A stretch of DNA of 64,000 nucleotides from Taxillus chinensis (taxonomy: Eukaryota; Streptophyta; Magnoliopsida; Santalales; Loranthaceae). The stretch lies in contig CM042090.1 of assembly GCA_023512835.1 (NCBI GenBank), positions 26,451,783 through 26,515,782 of the forward strand, written 5' to 3'. The notes beneath the pieces were generated by a model, which worked only from the letters and a program-made list of their open reading frames with translations, did not search any database and was not told the DNA's origin. Positions 1-13,797 of this stretch are shown one piece after another. Both the position numbers and the translations under genes were made by a program. The first letter of the stretch is position 1. Each line of letters opens with the position of its first letter.

Positions 1-814
1 ACTAATGAATTTAAAATTATTTATTAGTTATGAAAATTTATTTGGACACATAATTTTTTAAATAATATTATTTTAAAAAATATAGGTTAACCAAACCTAG
101 TCGTACTTCTTATTGGTAAATATATCCTACCAAGAATAATATCCTTAGCATTCATGACACCCTTTTGAAATTTAACTCTTCAAAATAATCAAAAATGTCA
201 TTTTTTTCATTTTAACAAGTTATTGTTTGAAAGTTTACTTTCCATTATATCTATTTTAACCATTTATTAAGTAAAATATTATTTTTAATTATTTATTTAT
301 TTAAATCAAAATTAAATACAGTTAGAGAAAAAATAAATAAAAAATAAAATACATAGAGAGAAAATATAATTTTTTAATAAATAAAGAGTGAATAGATAAT
401 TTAAAAAGTAAAGTTTTTAGGTTTTTTTGTTAAAATAATTTTTCAAACTAAAAAAATGCATTTGAAGACTCTACATCTAATGCTTTTATGATTTTGAAGG
501 AAAAAATAAATTTTATTTTGAATTTTTTTTGTGTGTTTCATAAAATTATTTAAAAAGTTAATTTCTTTTTTGTAAATTGTGTTCAGAATAAAAAAACGCC
601 TTTTCGCTAAAATTTTTATTAAATTCAAACTTTAAGAATTGACTAGTTAAATTTAATTAGTCAATACTATACAATTTTAAAATTTTAATAAGTTTTGTAG
701 TTAAATCATAAAATTTGAACACAAATTTTAACTAATATTATAAGCAAATGTTCTACAAGGGCCTGCAATGAATCTATTGCTAAGCCTATGATGAATTTGA
801 CTTCCAAATCGCTT
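1..814. other. AT-rich intergenic DNA
   Basis: No coding exon, RNA gene or clear transposon end is visible. The sequence is mostly A/T homopolymer runs, and the short open frames in it have no recognisable protein content. Confidence 0.6.
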
Positions 815-824
815 GTTAAATTTA

Positions 825-1481
825 ACTAATAAAAATATCTCCAATCATTCTAGCTAACTGAAATGAGCTAAAGTCATATTTAGCTTGCTACAATGCAGTT
901 TTAACTAATAGTACTTCAATGGTGTATCATGTATTTTTTTGCTTAAAAAATAATTTTCCCAATCTATCCTTTTATTACCTTCTCCAAATCCCTAATACGC
1001 ATATGGGAACACAGATGGACGGGGGTGGGCGGAGGGTCGCGCGACAGGGGACGAGGAGGGGATGGGATCTGGCGACAGGGAGGGGAGACGCAAAGGGGTG
1101 ACGGGCGATGGGGAGGGGAGACACAAAGGGGCGATGGGGAAGGGGTGAAACGCGGGGAGGGGAGGGACGGGGGACGGGGAGGGGAGCGACGGGGGGAGGG
1201 GGTGAAGCTGGGGAGGGGATCGGGTGACGGGGATGGGGGTTGCTTGGAGGACGGAGATGCAGCTTGTGTGGAGGAAGGAAACGGTAGGGAGGGCAATAAT
1301 GACAAGGGAGAGTATAAGCTGAGTTTGGCATGGGCAGCTAAAGCTAAAGCAAAAGCAAAAGCCAAATTTTGCTTTTTGTTTTGCTTTAACTATCCATTTA
1401 ATTAATGCATTGAAGAAGGTTTTTAGCTAAATATAGCTTTAGCTATGACTTTACCTAATACATTGGAGATGCTCTTACCAA
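825..1481. mobile_element. Mutator-like nonautonomous element with a G-rich core
   Basis: Both ends carry related inverted sequence: the left reads ATATCTCCAAT and the right, reversed, reads GCATCTCCAAT, followed on both sides by diverged copies of a TAGCTAA/TATTTAGCT stretch. The flanks share GTTAAATTTA (815-824 and 1482-1491), about the 9-10 bp duplication expected of Mutator-like elements, although AT-rich flanks make chance possible. The interior (about 1018-1250) is a degenerate purine-rich repeat of GGGGAGGGG-type units. The long open frames crossing it on both strands are compositional, not genes. Confidence 0.5.
1018..1250 (+). repeat. G-rich degenerate minisatellite
   Basis: There are many runs of three to six G on the plus strand, spaced by A, AC or TGAC, with loosely repeating GGGGAGGGGAGAC-type units. 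Such sequence could form G-quadruplexes. It sits inside the putative Mutator-like element. Confidence 0.7.
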
Positions 1482-1484
1482 GTT

Positions 1485-3060
1485 AAATTTATTTTTAGCT
1501 TCCTACAGTCTTATTTTAGTTAATGGTACTTCAATGCTAAGACCATTTACATTTTTATTTAAATTTTATTTTCTCAATCTCTCCTCATTTCTCCAAATTC
1601 CATTTTAGCTAGGCAATACAACAAAAGAAACCCTATGCCATTAAATACGAGAAGACAAATAGTCTTACAACAAGCTTACCGTTACCAGCCCACTCTCGCC
1701 TTCCTTGGCTGGTTCCACCATTAACAACATGTATTTCAACAATCAGCTAATAATTGACCTTTACGTTTGGCTCCACCTGATGGGCGTTACTATGACGCCA
1801 GATCTAGTGGCAGCCTTAGAGCATATGACCTCAACTTAGCTAAAATTTATCTAAATTTTAACTAAAAAATAAATAAATACTCCACGCTGAAATCAATAAT
1901 GTTACAATATATTTGACTTTAAACCAAATAGCTAGCCAAATCTAGTGAGCCACACCCTCTCGTTAAATATATCTATGAATAAATTATCTGCTGATTTTCT
2001 CCCGTTTTATTTCTCTTTCTTTTCCCTATTTGGTAAAGCTACAGGAGCTTGAGGCGTTCACCTTCTCTGGGTAAAGGAATTTTCAAAACTTCATCGGTGC
2101 GGTCTAGCATAGTTGAATTAAAATCTCCAATATTCTAGCGAGCCACATACAAACTTGCTCGATACTCGTTCCAACATTGCTGTCTCCTAGATGAAAACGA
2201 GCATCATTGTTTTTTCTTCCCTCCGGACAGGTTAATTTTGAAATTGATATCAATACTTTAGTTATTTATTGTTAACTGTTGTTGTTTTCATCCTTTGATT
2301 TGATTCAGATCTAAAGCGGAAATCATTATGCCATTATTCATCAGTTTTTGATATGGGTTTATTAATTAATCTTTTTTATATTTGTTTATTCATAAATTGA
2401 ATTGTCGTTTCTGTGGAATATTAGTGTTGGGTGCATAGAAGAGATAGAGAGGAGTTGGACCAACATGTCGCTATTGTGGACCAAGAGAGAGATTTGATTT
2501 TGAGCTACGCTAAATTAGCAGGTTGTTAGATGATGTTTAAAAAAGATATTTTAATAAAAATATTAAAATTTTATTGAGTCTATTCTTCCAATTCCTTAGC
2601 TAAATTATAGATAAATTCTATTGAGTCTATTTAAAATATAAAAATAAATAATACTAATATTTTAATTGAATAGTTAAAATTTATTGAATTTATCATTATT
2701 TAATATTGAATTTTATAAAAATGGTTTTTTTGGCTAATTTTTAGATTAAGAAAAAGTAGACGATTTTGGCTTGCCACTTGCATTTTATTAATAATTTAAT
2801 GTAAGTAAGGGTGGTCAGCCAAAAATGCAATTACTTTTTTTTTTGTTTTAAATTTTTATATACATCTAGATGTTTGACTGTGCATGCATTGATTTATAAA
2901 AAATAATAAAATATATTATAATACGTTAAAATAAAAAATATATAGTAAATATTTATGAGCAATAAAAATTTATTTGAACTTATATATTTTTAAAAATAAT
3001 TATAGCCTAGATAAAATAGCTTTTATTAAAAATAATGAATCATTTGAAAATTTAGGAAGA
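1485..3060. other. Intergenic DNA upstream of the ALKBH8 gene
   Basis: No gene is seen. At 1494-1537 there is a diverged direct copy of a segment inside the element to the left (878-921; both end in a GTACTTCAATG-like string), so another fragment of that transposon family is probably here. The rest is AT-rich. The ALKBH8 transcript start probably lies between about 3050 and 3150. Confidence 0.5.
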
Positions 3061-3408
3061 ATGCTCGGAGATCTCTTGCTATACCACAAAGGCACCGACA
3101 CTTTCAGACGCGCGGACACCCGGTAAGTCTATCTCGCTCTCTAGTAGATAAACCTGCGAACAAACCTTAAAAAAAACAAAGAACAAAGAACAAGAAAATT
3201 AGGGCACCGTAAAATCTTAAAACCCACATCGTCATTGGGGACAACAGCCGGTGTATCTCCGTAAGCTTTATTTTCGGTGCTTGGACATACGTGAGTTTCG
3301 GTTCTGGGGTAAGGTACGGATTTTGTCCAAAGCATGCGATGATGGTTGATGGCAACCCATCTGGCGGCGGCCATTACAATGAAGGAAGGTGAATGATTTA
3401 TTATAATT

Positions 3409-6400
3409 ATGGGTTTGCCGAAATTTGTACGTCCCAAGGAGGGAGTGGATGGAGATCCAAGTCCAAATCTGTATGTGGCCAACTGTGGGCCAGCTGTTGG
3501 ACAGTCCTTCGACACGGTTGCATCGGTCTTTAGCTCCTTTGGAGAGGTGAAAGGCGTGTATGCTGCTGATGAGAGTGGTGCTCGTGTTGTTGTGTCTTTT
3601 GCTGAAACGAGTTCTGCTCAAGCAGCCTTAGAAACATTAAATGGGCATCTTTGCCCCGTTCTCGGTGGCCGTTGTTTGCATATACGTTATTCAATGCTTC
3701 GACCACCTTCCAAGGTACATCATATTATTATTGCTTTGATGGGTTTCTTTATATATATATATACACTTTTGCTTTGATGGGTTTATATATATATAGAGTT
3801 TAATTTTTTTCTAAGTCTGAGATAAAAGTAGATAATGTAATTCGTGGTGAAGCTTGCTTTTTTCATTATTTCTCCTTAATGGTGTTGTGATTTATTCCAT
3901 TTATCTACTTATCATTTTTTAAAATTCCATTTATCTAAATGGCAATGAATATGTTGGTACAAGGTTATATAGAATGAATGTCAATGATGGTACTATTGAC
4001 TAATTTGAATTTTTTTTTTGTGCCTGAGGGCCCAAGCAATAACGAGATTTTTTTTTTTGATAAGTGAAACTGATATTAGGTTCGTAAAACACAATAAATG
4101 TTAAAAGTATAGAAATGCAAACCCAATAATAATTCAACTACCATTCTTACTCTACTTTTTTCCAGCAGTTGTTTGAGTACTAATAATTTGAACCATATTA
4201 CAAGCTTTGAGCCACGCCTTCTAATATTTGATTAGGATGTAGTAAGACACTTTAAGCTTTTGTAGCAATTGAATAAGCAGCAACCTTTGCATTGTGGAAG
4301 GGCAAATCCTAAAAATTTACGGGCTGAGCTTTTACCTTAGAGGACAACCTCCTCATTGGGTTTGGAATAGTTGGTTTTCATCACTAATGCAATGGCCTCT
4401 TATTTTTTCTAAGAAGAATTGTTACGTGAAAAAAAAAAAGAACAGTATCATTTCATTTGTACTTCCCAAAATCCAAATCACATATCATTCACATCAAAAA
4501 AAATTCTCAACCTCCTCACATATCATTTCATTTGTACTTTCCAACCTCCTCATTGGTTGCTCTTTTTGATTGGGTTGTTGTTTTCGTTTTTGTATTCTCG
4601 CCTTTCGTGCACTTCTTGTGTGTGTTTTGATTCTCGTGAATAAATAAATTCTCTTACTTATAAAAAAACAAACATATCATTCACATCAAAAATGAAAGTC
4701 GAGCAAGTTATAAATGTCAAATCCAACATAGGGTTTAACGATAAGATATGATTTATGAGACTGAAAAATATAAACTAACTCACTTCATCAATGGAGATCC
4801 TAACGTATAACTAGTGCTTCTATTTGAGACATCCCATCACACCCTACAATGGTAATAATGACATTAAAATTAAAACCTACCATGAAAGTCTGTAAAACTT
4901 TAGCCAACTAGAGGTAGGTCAGGGGATTAATGAGGGAGATAGCTAGGAACTAGAGTCTCAATAGTTGCTTTACTTGTAGGAGTCTCACCTAAGTCGCTGA
5001 CTATTTCCGACAGCTCTTGCATCTCACAAAGAAATTTTTTATAGAGAAGGTTTGAGAAAATTATTTAAGCATGGTTGGACAACAGTCGTTGATGCCTATC
5101 TATAGTAGAAGAGGAGAATTTTGATTGGGACTGATCAATGCAATGACACCCTCATAGATGATGTCTTGGATATCTGCTATTTTAATTGGAGGATCTTTTT
5201 ATTTTAGAATATAACTATTTTTTCCCTTATTTGCTTTCATTATGTATTACTTCCTTATATGCATTTACAATGTATTTTCAGCTTATTGCTTTTCATTTGT
5301 TACTCTACCAATATATAATGGCTTTCCCATTGGTGACTCCTTGTTTTCTTTTTTCACACACTTGTAACCCTATACATAGGGGCGGTACCTTATTTGTAAA
5401 AGACACTTTGATATTGAAATTTTCTATGAATTGATTGCAATCAATTTTTTTTCTCCCTTATGCTGTTAGAAAACTCTAGAGTAGTGGTTTTTTTGGCTGA
5501 ATCAGCGATCTATTTTTTTTCTCTGTTCTGCGATTAGGAAATCCTAGAAGTAGTAGTTAGTATTTCATTTCTTTTGTTAATTGATTGTGTTCCATTGGCC
5601 AATTGCCTGTGCAAATTTTTTTGTATATCAACTGGCCTCTTGAAATCACTCAAACATAATTAATAGACTTGAACTTCCACGACAAGCTACCAAAATGAAA
5701 TGATAAACAAAAAAACACACACTAAAGCTTCTTCAAGTAAAACATAAAGAACTGAATATGATGGCAACTACTTATTAAACAGCAACATTTATTATAACGT
5801 AGATGTAAGGAAAGCAAACATTGGCTCAATTAATTGATGGTTTCCTGTTTAGACTTCCAATGGTAGTACTTCTCTGAGAAGTAATTATCTTTTGTTGGTG
5901 CAACATGCTCTGCATCAAATACTAGTTGTTCAGTCTTCCAGCAGCGGACTTATGGTGACTGAAATATTGAAATTACCATGCTTGAAATCAATAGAAAAAA
6001 CTGCATTTGCTTATGCATCGTTGATTCTTTCATTGAAGCTGAACTTTAGTACTAAATATTAATATTTCACATTGGGTACGCTTCATATAAACTTGCAAAA
6101 TCCACTTTACACTATTGGGTTAGCTAAAAGTATTGTTTGTTCTTAGTGTTTGTCATCATATTTCTGTAGAACTTTGTATTGTGCTCTTGCAATTGATTCT
6201 CTATCTTTTGAAGTCAATTAATAATTCTGTTAATTTATTAATATCACTTGTTATTTATCAGTGTAATCCTTTCTCCTTCTTTTGTTTTTCTTCTAGGTCA
6301 ATGACTCAGTTCCTGTGTCATTGTTGGCTTCCGAGTTGAAAATTCCTGGAGTATTCCTCTTCCATGATTTTGTCAGTGCTATGGAAGAGGAGGTGAGGAA

Positions 6401-9400
6401 TCTACACTAATACTAGAAATGTTTGGTTGTGGTCTTCTTGGAACTCTTTCATATTTTAAATTTATTGTGAATTAGTTTTTTTGCATGTTTTTTTGAGCTT
6501 CATCCTTCTTTGTAAGTACTTTTTTTCTTTTTCTTTTTCTCTCTTTTTTTTTTCCAGGAACTCTTAGCATCAATTGATGGCATGCCTTGGAAAAATCTTT
6601 CAAAAAGAAGAGTTCAGCATTATGGTTATGAGTTTTGTTATCACGTAAGTAGCAGAATTCTGCAGAAACAGGGTCCTCACTCCTCCCCAATTAGTTCCTG
6701 CATGTTTCAAATGTACCGTCATATGGACAGGAAAACAGCATACGTCAAGAATGAGAATGATAATTAAAACTTGAATTATTATATCTGATCACTTTTGAGC
6801 TGAATTTGCTTTTTTTATTGATCTCTCTCTCTCTCTCTCTCCGCTAAGGCTTTACCTCTTCCAAACTGATGGTACTGTTCTAACACACCCAACAGTTTTC
6901 CAAAGACTCCACACTCACTAGAAACCTTGCGATTTCCCATGGCCTTGGTTCTGCATCTGCAGTCAGGGTGTGTTTTTCTGTGTCCTAAGTTTGATGCCTG
7001 AAGGAATGAATTGTGACTGCTACTAACTCCTCTTCAGGTTTCTGTAGACTTAGTCTTGATCTCCTTTCAGCCCTGCTTTGACAATTGTTTCTGAAGTAGC
7101 ATCAACCATAGCCACTTGTGTTACCAATGGAGGCAATCACGGTCACGATTTGTCATTGTTGTCATTGATACTTATTTTATTTTTGTTGATTCTTTTGGAT
7201 ATTCTGGATTTCTATGGGTGATAATATTTGGCCAATCTGCCCAATAAAAGAACAACTAGCTGGTGATATCCTTTTTGATCAATTTGGGGCCACCTAGGAT
7301 CCCTTATGGCTATCTCCACAGAGCACATCGGAATAAATTAGGGAAACTGCCAAGAACTTAAGATTGGGAATTATGCCTTGCCTTGGCCTTTAGGTAATGG
7401 GAAAAAATTCATGAAACTAAGCAACAAGAGATGCCCTTGAGTATTGCTCTGAACTTTGTGGCTTATGGCAAGAGGTCAAGTTTTATGAGGACTCTCATCC
7501 AAGCTGCTCATGCATTGCTTCAGAAACTCAAAGTACAATCTGGTGCTTTTGGGCAGTTCACCTGCAGCTGCAATTGTAACCCATTGCCGGGGAAGTGGTG
7601 GAGCAACTGGCGCTAACAGATGTGAGTGGATGAGGGGTAATTGTTGTCACAGCATAGTTAAAGTATAGCTCCAAAGGGATGAGCACTTCTCAGACATATA
7701 TCATTAGCAACCCTATTTAATTTATGTCATTTTCATGTGTGGATGCTCATAGTTGTTAAGGTGATGCTTAAGCTTTGAAAGTGTGGGCAAAGTTTTGGCT
7801 GCTATTCAGGCAAAGCAGTCAATAATAAGGTCTTGATTTGCAAATCAAAGAAACCCATAATTTTATTTAGTTTTTCATTTATGTATTATTTTTGTGGTAT
7901 ATGCGAAACTGTAATAAGCTTTCGTAATGGGAATTGTTGATGAATTCTGCCTTGGTTTGAAACGTTGCTTCAACTTTTGGCCACTTCTGACATTATATGA
8001 TTCACAATATCATCTCATCAGTTGCCAGCTCTTTGTATGCCAAAGTATAGGCTTTTGATGTGGCATTGCTAATTTTGTGTGGAACTTGATGCAATTGAAT
8101 AATATCTAATACCTAATTTTGATTAAGTCATTTTTTGGTAAAGCAAGCAATTTATTAAAAAAAAAATCCTTGAGAGGATGTCTTTTGGTGTGTGGATCAA
8201 CGGTAGGTTTCCCTTCTCATTCATAACCACCGGTACTTAGAAGGTCTGAGCGTTGTATTTCTTGCAATTCTTGATCATTGTTGTAAAAAGTATGTTTACA
8301 TCATAAAAGAGATCAGATGACTGTCCCCTAGGTACCCTTAGGAATACAAATTCAGTAAGGTAATGGTGAAGTATGCCATTGTATTCATTATCAGGATCAA
8401 CAGATGATATAAATTACATTATGAATCAGCAAAGTATTTTTTGTAACAATTTAGGAAGGATATTTATTCTATAACCAAAAAGAAATAAGGTGGCCATGCC
8501 TGGATTTGTTCTCACTATTAAATGCTTGAATTTTTCACATATCTGTTATTGTTGGTAATTAGTTCTGGCGTTGTCTTGAATATACTGTTAAATTTATTTA
8601 GTGAAAGGGATAGTTTTGTGTCCTCATGTATGTCTTCCAATACTTGCTAAAATTACTGCTATATGAGTTCTTGATTTCATTTCCAAGTATTTTCCGACAG
8701 TTAAAGACTAACTTGACCTTATAGTCTTATACATTCCTCTCCTTTTCTACAGACAAGGAATATCAATACTAAAGAGAGGTTGGGTAAACTTCCATCATTT
8801 GTTTATTCAATTCTTGAAAGAGTCACATCATTTCCCAACCTTGGCAATGCTGAAGATTTAGCTCTTGACCAACTGACGGTATTCATTACATTTTCTCCAG
8901 CTTGTAAATTCTTGCAATGAATGGGACAGAACAGTGTAGGATGATACATGGAGTACTGAAAATAATACAATGTGATATTTTTAGGTTGCAAGATGTATGT
9001 GAGTTCTGTTTTAATATTTTTATATTGGAGTTTGAAGGTACTTTTATCATTTTTACAGGTTAATGAGTACCCACCTGGAGTGGGTCTATCCCCACACGTA
9101 GATACTCATTCAGCTTTTGAAGGATTAATTTTCAGCCTCTCATTAGCAGGGCCTTGCACTATGGAGTTTAGGAGATATCCAGAAGGTGCCTGGGTTCCAC
9201 AGCTTACCTCAAGCAGCGATAAGAAACTGGAAGATTCTGAACGCTGCACAAGTGTCTTAAGGAGGGCTATTTATCTTCCTCCACGGTCAATGCTCCTTTT
9301 ATCTGGGGAGGCCCGTTATGCTTGGCATCATTACATTCCCCACCACAAGGTGCGTCTTCTCATTTCTAAGTTTTAATTACTCTTAGTCTCCATACATGAG

Positions 9401-12400
9401 GTTCAAATATGCTTTGTAGAAACTCAACCAGGATATAATGTTATGGAAGAAGATAAAAGGGAGGGGTTTCTATGTTTGGCTAGAGAATTTTCCTTATTAC
9501 TGGAGATTTTTGTCAACAAGGCTGCTTATTCTTCATTGATAAATACTATATTTGGATCCTTACCATGTTATGCATAGTATGCCGCGTGAGTTCATTAAGG
9601 CCTAATAATGAAAATCAATGAACTAATAAGCCCAACAACCCTAGGACCCATTTCTATGACCCATCTTCAGAAAATTTTGGAAATTAGAAAGAATAAAAGA
9701 AAAATAAGATCCTCACTACCCAAGCTCATGTGAGTTTTAAGTAAGCTTCACATGCTATAAATTGATACGAGAGACCTTAGGATAATATTATGTGGCTTCT
9801 ATTTGTATCTGTCATTCTGGTTGATTATAGAATTCTGTTGTAGTAAAGTTTATACCTTCAAAAGGTTTGCTTTTCCCGTAATATCAACTATTCTTATTTT
9901 ACAGGTTGATTGGGTGAAAGACAGTATGATCAGAAGGTGTTCAAGGAGGGTCTCTCTTACATTTCGCAAGGTGTGTAAATTCATAATAATTTCTATATCT
10001 GGATTGTCTAGCTGACTGCAAACTTCTTTTCAAATTTAGTTGCTTTCAGACTGATAATCCTAAACGCATTTCATAATGTACAATATGCATCCATTTCAAT
10101 TATTATATTCTTCTAGGCAAGGACATTTGGTTGATCTTATTCAAATTAATATGCTTGGTCTCACTTCAGGAGCTTATTTATGTTGATTCCTCTAAAAAAG
10201 TATATGCCAAGGCTCTTCCTGGTGCTTTTGTTATATAAATATAATTTTAACTTTGTTCCTTCCATAGTTTTTTTCTTAATTGGGAAAATATTCATACACA
10301 CAATTTAGCTGCCCCAGGGATTCAAACCTTTATATTAGAATGAAGTAAATGGATTTAAGTAGTATCTCTTCTCTAATTTCTTATTATAAGATAAGGCGAC
10401 AATTGTCAACCTTGCTCCAATCCTTTTTGGAGGTTAATACTGTCCAATACATTTTTGAGGGCCTACAATTCCTCATACATGGGGGTTCCAAACTTCTAAT
10501 TTCATAGGCCATGGCTGTATTAGGCTTGATCCGTGGTCCATATAATTTGAAGAATTTTCTAACCTGTCACTCTTCAAAAATAAGGGCATGTTTTGTTTTC
10601 TAATTAATTATTAGATGCTCACATTACCATTAGAACATGGGAATATGAGTGCCATGTGCTGGACATATCAATGATCAGCACTCAAAAGGCCCATACTATT
10701 AAGCCACATCACTTTGCTTCACTGTCACATGTTTGTGAAACTAAGGTCTTCATTACATGGCTGGATGATGGAGGCGGCTGGCATGTCTACATGGAGAGTC
10801 ATTGTATGATGGAACATATAAAGTCCACAACTTTGGAAATATATGGAACATGCACTAAAGCACCTATATAACCTCCATGAAATCTCAAGGTTGGAGTTGA
10901 CAATCCCACAATGCTCAAAACGGGGGTCACTATAGGGATGATATATACTGCCGCAATCAACACTTTTATATCCTTGTGATGAGTTTTGTGGCATTACCAG
11001 CATGGTTAACTGGTTGTTTATGATGGTAAGTTGAACTTCAATGCATTATTAGACTGGTTGGCTAACTGCTGTAAGTGTTATAAACAGATGATTTGGAGAA
11101 ACTGTTTTGCAAGACTTGGTAGGTTCTGTCCTGAATTTTCAGTGCATGAAACAAATTTTGCTAACCTTAGTGAATCCTCAATTACCCAGTATCCCAAGAT
11201 GAAACAGAGGCTGATTGAAAGTTCATTGTCACTCAAAACAAAATACTTTCGGTGTACTATTCAACAATTCATTACTTATCTTAAGAATTAAGATGATGTC
11301 GAGAGTGACTTAAAGCTTGTATAATCCGAGTTATTTGACTTGATGTTTTTGGAATTCCTTTTAGCACTCTTTTCAATTGACTACTACTAGCCCATTCAAT
11401 TATGGTTTGAAGTATTGGACGAATTTGAGATATCTCGGACGAGTTGTCACGACATCATAGGTTTTCGGTACGAGATCTAAGGCCGATACGGACTTGTGTG
11501 TTTCCTACAGCATTCCGTTGATCTCGTTTGAGATTTCGGATGAGACAAAATGAGTTGGCTGATAATTCGATGACATGTCTTTTTGCGGATGAGATCTCAT
11601 CTGAAATTGTCAGAATATTGAGGTACGGCATGTAGCTTACTTTTCTTCCTCTATTTTTTTTGGTTTTCTTTATCCGTCGCTGATCGCTGTTGTGACACTG
11701 CTGACGTTGCTACGTCTGCCACATCTTTTTCTTTCTCTTCTCCATGCTTTGTTGCTGCCAATCACTGGATTTCTTTTTTTTCGTCCTTTGTGCTGCGCTC
11801 ACACTTGCTATTCTCTGTCGATAAGGGCTAGTGTGTTTTGCTTTATGTTTATGTGAGTACATTTGTCTTTTATGTTTGTTCACTATTTATTTTAAAATAA
11901 TCATAACAATGGGATTATTTTATACATTTCCAAGGCTGTCCTTGGTCCCGGCAACAACAAAATTTCAATACGCCAAGCCAGTTTGAGATCAATTCTTCTG
12001 CCATTATTTTTTTTAAAAAAATTTGTTTCTGCTATGATTTTTTTCCAATATCCTATTTTGGTTCTTTTAAGCTGGTGCGTTTGTAAAAATGATTAAAAAA
12101 GTATTATGCCTATGTTGATTTTTTCTCTGTTTTTTCTAAAATATTTTTTCTAAAAAAAGTATACTAATTTGATAAAAAATTATTATAGACATAAAAATTA
12201 ATTTGATCAATAATTACAGACTTTTTTAAGTAATGATTAGGATTTTATTTTAATAAATTATAAATTATAAAAAATATAATAATATATTTATTTTAATGTT
12301 ATGGTAGTCTTTCAATGTCTTTTTTTTTTTTTTGAAATCATAGCGATTCAAATAATTTATTTTGCTTGTTTAATGATTCTAATGTCATGATTTTATTTTT

Positions 12401-13797
12401 TCTAATTTTTATTTTTTAAATTGAATATTATTTCATGTCTAAAATTACATCTTGCTTGAGATGCAGTGGGTCGTTCGCGACCGCGATTGCAATTTCGAAC
12501 CATGCATTCAATCCAAAAAGAGTTTTACCGTCTGGCTCAAAGCCATATATGGCTTTGGTGTTAGAGCAAGACCTTGATATATCTCTCGTTTCTATAGAAC
12601 TTTGGATCCTAATTCTATTTGCAACTAAGATTATGCGGTTAAAGATAATATGGAAGCAGTTTGGCCCTTTCTATCCGCACTAAGAGTTGATGCACCAAGG
12701 TCAATGAGGGTTTGCGAGGTGGTGATCTATATGGTAGCAACAACACCATTTTCTAAGGTTGTTTTTAGCCTATTTAAAATTTATAGCTGAACCTCATCAA
12801 CCACTTTTATAGTTGCTTGAAAATTCATTCTGGCTATGATTGAGCGTGCAACTTTAATTTGATATTGTAAGGATTATTTTTAATTGTCAAGTGTTGCCCA
12901 CAAAACTTAACTCTTACCATGAAGGTGGAACCCATAAGGTTTGGTTCCTTGTAATTATGGGGGACTTGAATGAATGGTACTTTGAATTTTATTTATATTT
13001 TACTTCTTAATTTTCCCGCGTTAGTTTGGTGTTTTGTTGTAGCTTGTTAGTTAAAACCTGTCCCTTTTTAATGCATATATTTTTTCTATACTTTGTGGTT
13101 TTTGACACGGACAAGTATATTAGTTGGATTGTTAATACATTGGTTTCCTACAACAATTACTTGTTTCTAAAATCTTTATGGGATAGTTCTCGGTCCTCCA
13201 TCTAGTCTTTAGTTGCAATTTTTTGTAAATTAACATTCTTGGTTTGGTTGGTTACAATTAAAGCTACTAATATTTCATCCACCGACAGCGGGTCATGGTT
13301 TATATATCTTACTCACATGTAATTACGCAAATGTATCTTACACATCTTCCACAACATTACAACTAAGTAAGTATTGACATGCCCATTATTTTAATTTTTT
13401 TTTGGAGGTAAAGTATTAGAACTGATCTACACGTCCATCATATTATTTATGGAATCAAGCGGAGGCTTTATTCGTGGCTTAACAGTAACTGGGTACCTTC
13501 ATAGTTACATCAACATTTGTCCTATTCTCGCAATGCTTTTGTGTGTATTGGTAAATAGGATGGGACTTCACAATTCTGATGAAAGGAGTATAATAAGGGC
13601 AATAATAATCATAATAATAATAATCTGCTATTAAGTTGCCGCCCCTAAAAACGAAAGTATTTTTTATTTTTAAAAGGATTTTTTTACTATTTATTGTGTT
13701 TAGCTAAGATGGCATGGCTGACTAATTTAATATGATGCAGGTTAGAACAGGACCTTGCCAGTGTCAATTTCCTCAATTTTGCGATTCTCCAAGATAA
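3409..13797 (+). CDS. ALKBH8: ALKBH8-type RRM plus AlkB tRNA hydroxylase
   Basis: Seven coding exons: 3409-3714, 6297-6392, 6558-6644, 8753-8878, 9059-9349, 9905-9970 and 13741-13797. All junctions are phase 0 with GT-AG introns, giving 342 aa. Residues about 20-95 form an RNA-recognition motif (RNP2 LYVANC at 21-26; RNP1-like ARVVVSF at 58-64). The rest is a 2-oxoglutarate/Fe(II) AlkB domain: iron ligands H218-x-D220 and probably H296 in RYAWHH, and 2-oxoglutarate arginines R317 and R323 in RRVSLTFR. The C-terminal exon keeps the family's cysteine cluster (C330, C332, C338). Known of the family: plant ALKBH8 hydroxylates the mcm5U wobble base of tRNA-Gly and, unlike the animal protein, lacks a fused methyltransferase, supplied by separate TRM9. 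The start gives a short leader before the RRM. Introns 1, 3 and 6 are long (2.6, 2.1 and 3.8 kb). Confidence 0.93.
4540..4668 (+). mobile_element. Possible LINE 3' end fragment in ALKBH8 intron 1
   Basis: A T-rich stretch with TTTTTGTATTCTCGCC and CTTTCGTGCACTTCTTG, followed by AATAAATAAATTCTC and a short poly-A, resembles the 3' tail of plant L1 LINEs. No coding part remains. The call rests on general appearance only. Confidence 0.35.
9971..13740 (+). other. Long last intron of the ALKBH8 gene
   Basis: This 3.8-kb intron runs from GTGTGT to an ATGCAG acceptor. It has scattered short open frames with no recognisable protein. Its middle (about 11420-11640) is less AT-rich and has repeated GATGAGA/GAGATCT-type words, probably an old transposon fragment I cannot classify. 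Confidence 0.6.

Noticed and set aside
964..1405. Long overlapping open frames on both strands
   Set aside because: They lie in a G-rich low-complexity tract; the proteins are P/S/R- or G/R/D-rich with no domain, and frames are open on both strands because of composition.
11031..11291. An 86-codon frame inside ALKBH8 intron 6
   Set aside because: No motif, no codon bias and no splice phase that would add it to the ALKBH8 frame.
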